This document shows, piece after piece, positions 6,801-9,066 of a stretch of DNA of 9,066 nucleotides; the first letter of the stretch is position 1, and the number at the start of each line of letters is the position of its first letter. The stretch spans positions 1 to 9,066 of the forward strand of contig CALDSP010000154.1 in assembly GCA_937924465.1 (NCBI GenBank), in the 5' to 3' direction. The notes below the pieces were generated by a model. That model was not told the origin of the DNA. It ran no database searches and saw only the letters and a program-made list of their open reading frames with translations. This DNA is from an uncultured Leptospiraceae bacterium (GTDB taxonomy: Bacteria; Spirochaetota; Leptospiria; Leptospirales; Leptospiraceae). The translations under genes were made by a program, and so were the position numbers.

Positions 6801-8749
6801 ATTTTTTCAATAAAAGCAATTCCTTGTTCATTGATAAATTTAATATTTAAGTTTTCCTCTAAAAGAAAGTTAGCTTGGTATATATTTTCAAAGAAAGCAG
6901 AAAAAATTTGATTTAATTCTAGAATTTCTTCTTCATTTTTTTTCAGTTCTTGATTGATATGTTTGATTTCTGAATATGCAGTTTGCAATTCTTCATTAGA
7001 AGATTGGAGTTCTTCATTTGAGGTTTGCAGTTCTTCATTGGTAGCTTGTAGTTCTTCATTCGCAGATTGCAATTCTTCATTTAAAGATTGTAGCTCTTCA
7101 TTGGAAGTTTCCAGCTCTTCAATATATGTCTGTAGTTGTTCCTTTGTACTATCTAAGGCTTTTTGCAATTCTTCTATTGTTGCATTACTGTCTATATTAG
7201 TAGTAAATAAATTTTCTTGTTTTATTTCTTCCTCTAGAGGAATTTTTTCAAAAATTAGAATGTACAAATCATCATTATCTTTTTTTAATTCTTTTTCTAA
7301 AGGGGCTACAAGAATTTTCAAAAGAAAAGTTTTTGAATCTACAGAAAATTTTTTAAACTTTGTTTGCTCTAATTTATGATTTTTGATACATTTTAAAACC
7401 AAGCTTTTTACTTCTAATTGAAAATCTTTTCGAAGAAGTTTAGAGATATTTAAATTTAAAATTCCTTGTGGAATTTGTAAAAAATCTCGTAAGTCTCCTC
7501 TAGTTTCTAATATATCTAAATGAGAATTTAAAATTACAAAAGGTCTATCTAATGTATCTGTAAAAGTTTCTAAAATTTTCATTCGAAATTGAAGAGACTG
7601 ATCAATATTGGGTGTGTTAGAGAGAGATTTTAAATTAGTTTTTGTTTGAGAAAGAGGCCACATTCGAACTTGTTTAGAAATTGTAAATCTTCTTTTTCTA
7701 AAAATTTTATGTTTAGTGTTTAGTGGTTCAAAAAGTTCTTCTAGTTGGATTATACTTTCCGATTTTCCCAAAAATAAAATTCCATTGTCACGTAACGAAT
7801 AATGAAAAATAGGAAAGAGATTGTTCTGAACTTCTGATTTTAAATAAATAAGTAAATTTCTACAACTAATTAAATCAATTTTTAAAAATGGAGGATTCAA
7901 AAGAATGTTATGTACAGAAAATAAAATTTTATTTCGTAAATTTTTTTCTACTTCCCAACCCTGTTCTACTTTTGTAAAATATTTATTTTTAAATTCTAGT
8001 GGAACGTTTTTAATTTGTTCTTCATTATAAATTCCTTTTCTTGCGAAGTTAATAGAATCTTCATAAATGTCTGTTGCAAAGACTTGGAAATTAGAATTTA
8101 GATTTTGTAGTTTTTCATAAGTTTCATTTATAAGAATTGCTAAAGTATAAGCTTCTTCTCCTGTAGAGCATCCAATAACCCAAACTCGAAATGTTTCGTT
8201 TGATTTTTGGTCTTTAATTTTTTCTTCAAGGTATTGCAAAAGGGATTGGAAGGCTTTTTCATCTCGGAAAAAACTTGTTACTCCAATTAAAAAACTTTGG
8301 TATAAAAATTTCAACTCCTCCGGATTGGAATGAATATAATTTACATATTCTTCAATAGAATTTAATTTATGATATTGTATAGCCTTTTTGATTTGTCGAA
8401 AAATGGTTTTTTCTTTATAGTTCTGAAAACTATTTCCAAATTTTGCATTCAAAATATCCAAAATATTTTGGATTTCACTTTTAGGTTGAACTTCCTCTTC
8501 ACTTTTTGAAATCACCTCTTCAATCTTTGCTCCCATTTTTTCGGGTGGAAGTACATAGTCTGCCATTCCTGTTTGAATTGCAGAAAGAGGCATTCCATCG
8601 TACTTAGCAGTTTCTGGGCTTTGGACAATTGTAGTCCCTCCTAAATGTTTGAGTTCAGTTAGTCCTATACTACCATCACTTCCCGTTCCAGAAAGAATAA
8701 TTCCAATTCCTTGGGTTCTGTATTCAGAGGCAATGGAAGAAAAAAGCAA
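3875..8749 (-). CDS. Truncated CheB - CheR - multi-PAS - histidine kinase fusion protein
   Basis: Large sensory protein of the CheB/CheR-fusion kinase type, 1,624 residues from a TTG start. Residues 1-75 are only the C-terminal part of a CheB domain: SGTGSDG keeps the catalytic Asp (D25), but the Ser and His regions are absent. CheR follows (about 92-355) with the SAM loop GCSTGEEAYT (193-202), TD (226-227) and SCRNLLIYL (295-303). A PAS-like domain is at about 388-505 and a NEELQ heptad coiled coil at 540-610. Six PAS-like domains lie at about 612-732, 742-858, 872-988, 1002-1118, 1130-1247 and 1258-1377; several end in the usual DIT or NIT. The kinase core has the H-box SHEMQEPL (H1406), N-box N1519, VEDNGIGI (D1549) and GIGIGLA. 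No membrane helix or receiver domain is seen, so it is probably cytoplasmic. The TTG has no SD and the similarity extends upstream of it, so the true start is doubtful and the gene may be decaying. Domain identity is firm; PAS ligands are unknown. Confidence 0.88.
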   Translation of the reverse strand: MLFSSIASEYRTQGIGIILSGTGSDGSIGLTELKHLGGTTIVQSPETAKYDGMPLSAIQTGMADYVLPPEKMGAKIEEVISKSEEEVQPKSEIQNILDILNAKFGNSFQNYKEKTIFRQIKKAIQYHKLNSIEEYVNYIHSNPEELKFLYQSFLIGVTSFFRDEKAFQSLLQYLEEKIKDQKSNETFRVWVIGCSTGEEAYTLAILINETYEKLQNLNSNFQVFATDIYEDSINFARKGIYNEEQIKNVPLEFKNKYFTKVEQGWEVEKNLRNKILFSVHNILLNPPFLKIDLISCRNLLIYLKSEVQNNLFPIFHYSLRDNGILFLGKSESIIQLEELFEPLNTKHKIFRKRRFTISKQVRMWPLSQTKTNLKSLSNTPNIDQSLQFRMKILETFTDTLDRPFVILNSHLDILETRGDLRDFLQIPQGILNLNISKLLRKDFQLEVKSLVLKCIKNHKLEQTKFKKFSVDSKTFLLKILVAPLEKELKKDNDDLYILIFEKIPLEEEIKQENLFTTNIDSNATIEELQKALDSTKEQLQTYIEELETSNEELQSLNEELQSANEELQATNEELQTSNEELQSSNEELQTAYSEIKHINQELKKNEEEILELNQIFSAFFENIYQANFLLEENLNIKFINEQGIAFIEKIFQKKPLRFQNLVELLPESLLTKMIYLIKLAKETSSQVHDIFSVILKNETCYYNIRVCSIHHKLEKSKKYFGITVIDVTELKNKENQIYKRDEILASFLDSKTIYLIRTDLQGNYTFVNKAFCEKFGYAKEQLIGKPYTPTVHLEDVGKCNQVVLKLLESPNSIIQVELRKPNPNGGYYETEWEFSTIQDKDGTIQEIQAIGKDITIIKQQKQELENQKRQLEMILWSGGFGTWDWDVENDTIEFNQKWGEILGFSKQEYPKNFTAWCELIHPSDQEKVVNTLNKVINGELNYYEIEYRKRNKAGTYKWLLLSGKAWERNKEGKATRVLGVHQDITQKIETEFREKIVEQRNQAILSKMNVGVIIYDITGMILFVNKEAEKILQTSSAELLSHSIIESRKESSYLKELDVLVFETIQTKKEKENVIIEIENSKGEKLWLSLSTHFLNHPFTELPYSIFVLFYDITNFKTIKQNLEEKQWLLSEIGKLSQIGAWEFDSHKSELLVTEEIYKILGIQNFSYIQKISLDDFLSYFLPEDRAILKATLNESVKNEKSFNLELKLKNSTEKEIWVRTTGRPIFDEHHHFMKVIGSMQNITEKINFDITIHERHKRIAAILDFLPFAVYMVDEEGFVNYINNEAQRLIDFNLKSQFQQWNILNGLLDLDGNPTNLEDTPILKAFHEKVSILGKEYIYPKENTQIYVLVHAIPFLDEKANVKGGISIIIDITKMKELENSLKENNKKLEILNKELNQFNYLTSHEMQEPLGNILASLDIIYKHYKNLIAEPVQKYLSFIQISTSRMKEQILAVLEYSLLGENLKFDIYDLKSIVEEVVEELKEKFQNSQGTLEIQALPKVYCSYYEIKLLFKHLILNALKFQKKDEKPHILIHTERTSNEYIIHVEDNGIGILEEYYKKIFQMFQRLHNRGEYEGIGIGLASCEKIVRLHNGKIWVSKSSLGGTQISFSLPKNKDFNISYEI
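6983..7102 (-). repeat. 21-bp tandem repeat encoding NEELQ heptads
   Basis: Six copies of a 21-bp unit, with cttcatt recurring every 21 bp at 6991, 7012, 7033, 7054, 7075 and 7096 on the plus strand. Translated, it gives NEELQ plus two variable residues at positions 550, 557, 564, 571, 578 and 585 of the kinase. The seven-residue period indicates a coiled-coil signalling helix joining the CheR/PAS part to the downstream PAS array. Third codon positions vary between copies, so it is not a recent expansion. Similar NEELQ helices are common in CheB/CheR fusions. Confidence 0.9.
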
Positions 8750-8809
8750 ATCTACAGAGGGTTTGGGACCTTGTAAGTTGAGTGGCTTAGAAAGAAATAC
8801 TTCATCTAT
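8750..8809 (-). pseudogene. In-frame CheB remnant upstream of the only possible start codon
   Basis: The kinase frame stays open for 20 more codons upstream of TTG 8749 and reads IDEVFLSKPLNLQGPKPSVD, which leads directly into LLFSSIASEY. The KPSVDLLF segment is the usual CheB stretch before the catalytic Asp loop, so this is former coding sequence. No ATG, GTG or TTG occurs in it, and TGA and TAA stops (8815-8810) close the frame. It is either the untranslated remains of a longer gene or a sign of a rearrangement or assembly join at about 8810. Confidence 0.65.
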
Positions 8810-8838
8810 TTATCATATCCTCAAATAGTTAATTATAG

Positions 8839-8867
8839 TTTATAATAACTTTATTTTAATATGTTAA
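8839..8867 (-). promoter_or_regulatory. Weak promoter-like site facing the truncated fusion gene
   Basis: On the minus strand TTAACA (8867-8862) and TATAAA (8844-8839) are 17 nt apart. A second -10-like TATAAT lies at 8837-8832. A purine-rich GAGG occurs further down, followed by ATGs out of frame with the fusion gene. It could drive a transcript of the truncated gene, but chance matches are frequent in sequence this AT-rich. Confidence 0.22.
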
Positions 8868-9024
8868 ACTCTTTCATACTCAGCTAATAAATTTATTTTA
8901 AGCTCGGTACTTTACTTTTCTAAATATTTCAAATTTTTTTTAGAAACTTATTTCATTAATTCAATACGTTTATTGTATTTCACATATGTAACTTTACTTT
9001 GAAATAAAATTGTTGAAAGAGTTT
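8866..9024. repeat. 11-bp inverted repeat pair in the upstream region
   Basis: AAACTCTTTCA at 8866-8876 and its reverse complement TGAAAGAGTTT at 9014-9024 are separated by 137 bp that enclose the palindrome. The match does not extend past 11 bp. A small mobile-element or deletion scar is conceivable, but no target duplication or transposase is visible. Confidence 0.25.
8882..8904. repeat. Imperfect palindrome with perfect 12-bp core
   Basis: The core AATAAATTTATT (8886-8897) is its own reverse complement and is flanked by AGCT on both sides (8882-8885 and 8901-8904), with TTA bulged on the right. It could be a dimeric regulator site or a hairpin, or arise by chance in AT-rich DNA. Confidence 0.3.
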
Positions 9025-9066
9025 GTTTCATTTATTGAACCTGTTACCATTGGACAATTTAATTAC

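Larger units (their letters stand above)
8813..9066. other. AT-rich non-coding stretch upstream of the truncated gene
   Basis: The minus-strand frames are all interrupted by stops (the longest reading I found is about 22 codons, starting LNCPMVTGS) and none resembles the missing CheB N-terminus. No tRNA, rRNA or recognisable insertion-sequence end is seen. It holds a few short palindromes and one weak promoter-like site, listed separately. Confidence 0.6.

Noticed and set aside
6983..7102. Regular 21-bp repeat as a CRISPR array
   Set aside because: Repeats are contiguous with no spacers, keep the reading frame and encode a coiled coil.
6954..7379. Plus-strand open frame of 141 codons rich in Cys and Ser
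   Set aside because: It is antisense to the NEELQ coiled-coil repeat; the CSSS pattern is the reverse reading of the 21-bp repeat, and it has no independent support.
8750..9066. Missing CheB N-terminus in another frame, rescued by frameshifting
   Set aside because: I read the minus-strand frames through this region: all are interrupted by stops and none shows the GAS-GG or QH motifs of CheB.

Overview
The window is strongly AT-rich, and every gene I can support is read from the minus strand. The organism is a Gram-negative bacterium, because the window carries the three parts of an envelope-spanning RND efflux pump. Clear Shine-Dalgarno sites (GGAG, 7 nt from the start) in front of TTG starts show a lineage that uses SD-led initiation and alternative start codons. 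The low G+C and the large CheB-CheR/PAS/kinase fusion would fit an AT-rich spirochaete (Leptospira relatives) or another AT-rich Gram-negative group, but I cannot assign a taxon from the sequence.

Layout in the direction of transcription (right to left). 9066-8813 is AT-rich sequence without a credible gene. It has stops in all minus-strand frames, small palindromes and one weak promoter-like site. At 8815-8810 two consecutive stop codons mark the point where CheB-like coding sequence abruptly begins. 8809-3875 is one very long open frame: the last part of a CheB methylesterase domain, a complete-looking CheR methyltransferase domain, a PAS-like domain, a heptad-repeat coiled coil, six more PAS-like domains, and a histidine kinase core (H1406, N1519, glycine-rich ATP loops). 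3805-2489 is an outer-membrane factor of the TolC/CzcC type. 2496-1324 is a periplasmic adaptor (CzcB/CusB/HlyD type). 1327 to the window edge is the first 442 codons of a heavy-metal-efflux type RND transporter (CzcA/CusA) with its D-x5-D-x6-E proton-relay motif.

The three pump genes are in C-B-A order with overlapping ends and SD sites inside the preceding gene, so they form a translationally coupled operon for a tripartite export complex. The exported substrate is not visible: the adaptor shows neither the N-terminal methionine cluster of copper/silver adaptors nor a His-rich segment, and the transporter's binding-site half lies outside the window.

The most notable point is the state of the sensory gene. 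Its CheB domain keeps the catalytic Asp but has lost the part that should carry the catalytic Ser and His, and the sequence upstream is not CheB in any frame. The protein, if made, would be a soluble CheR-PAS-kinase without methylesterase activity. This could be a rearrangement scar, a decaying gene, or an assembly join. Its position just upstream of the pump operon raises a possible sensory/regulatory link, which is inference only.
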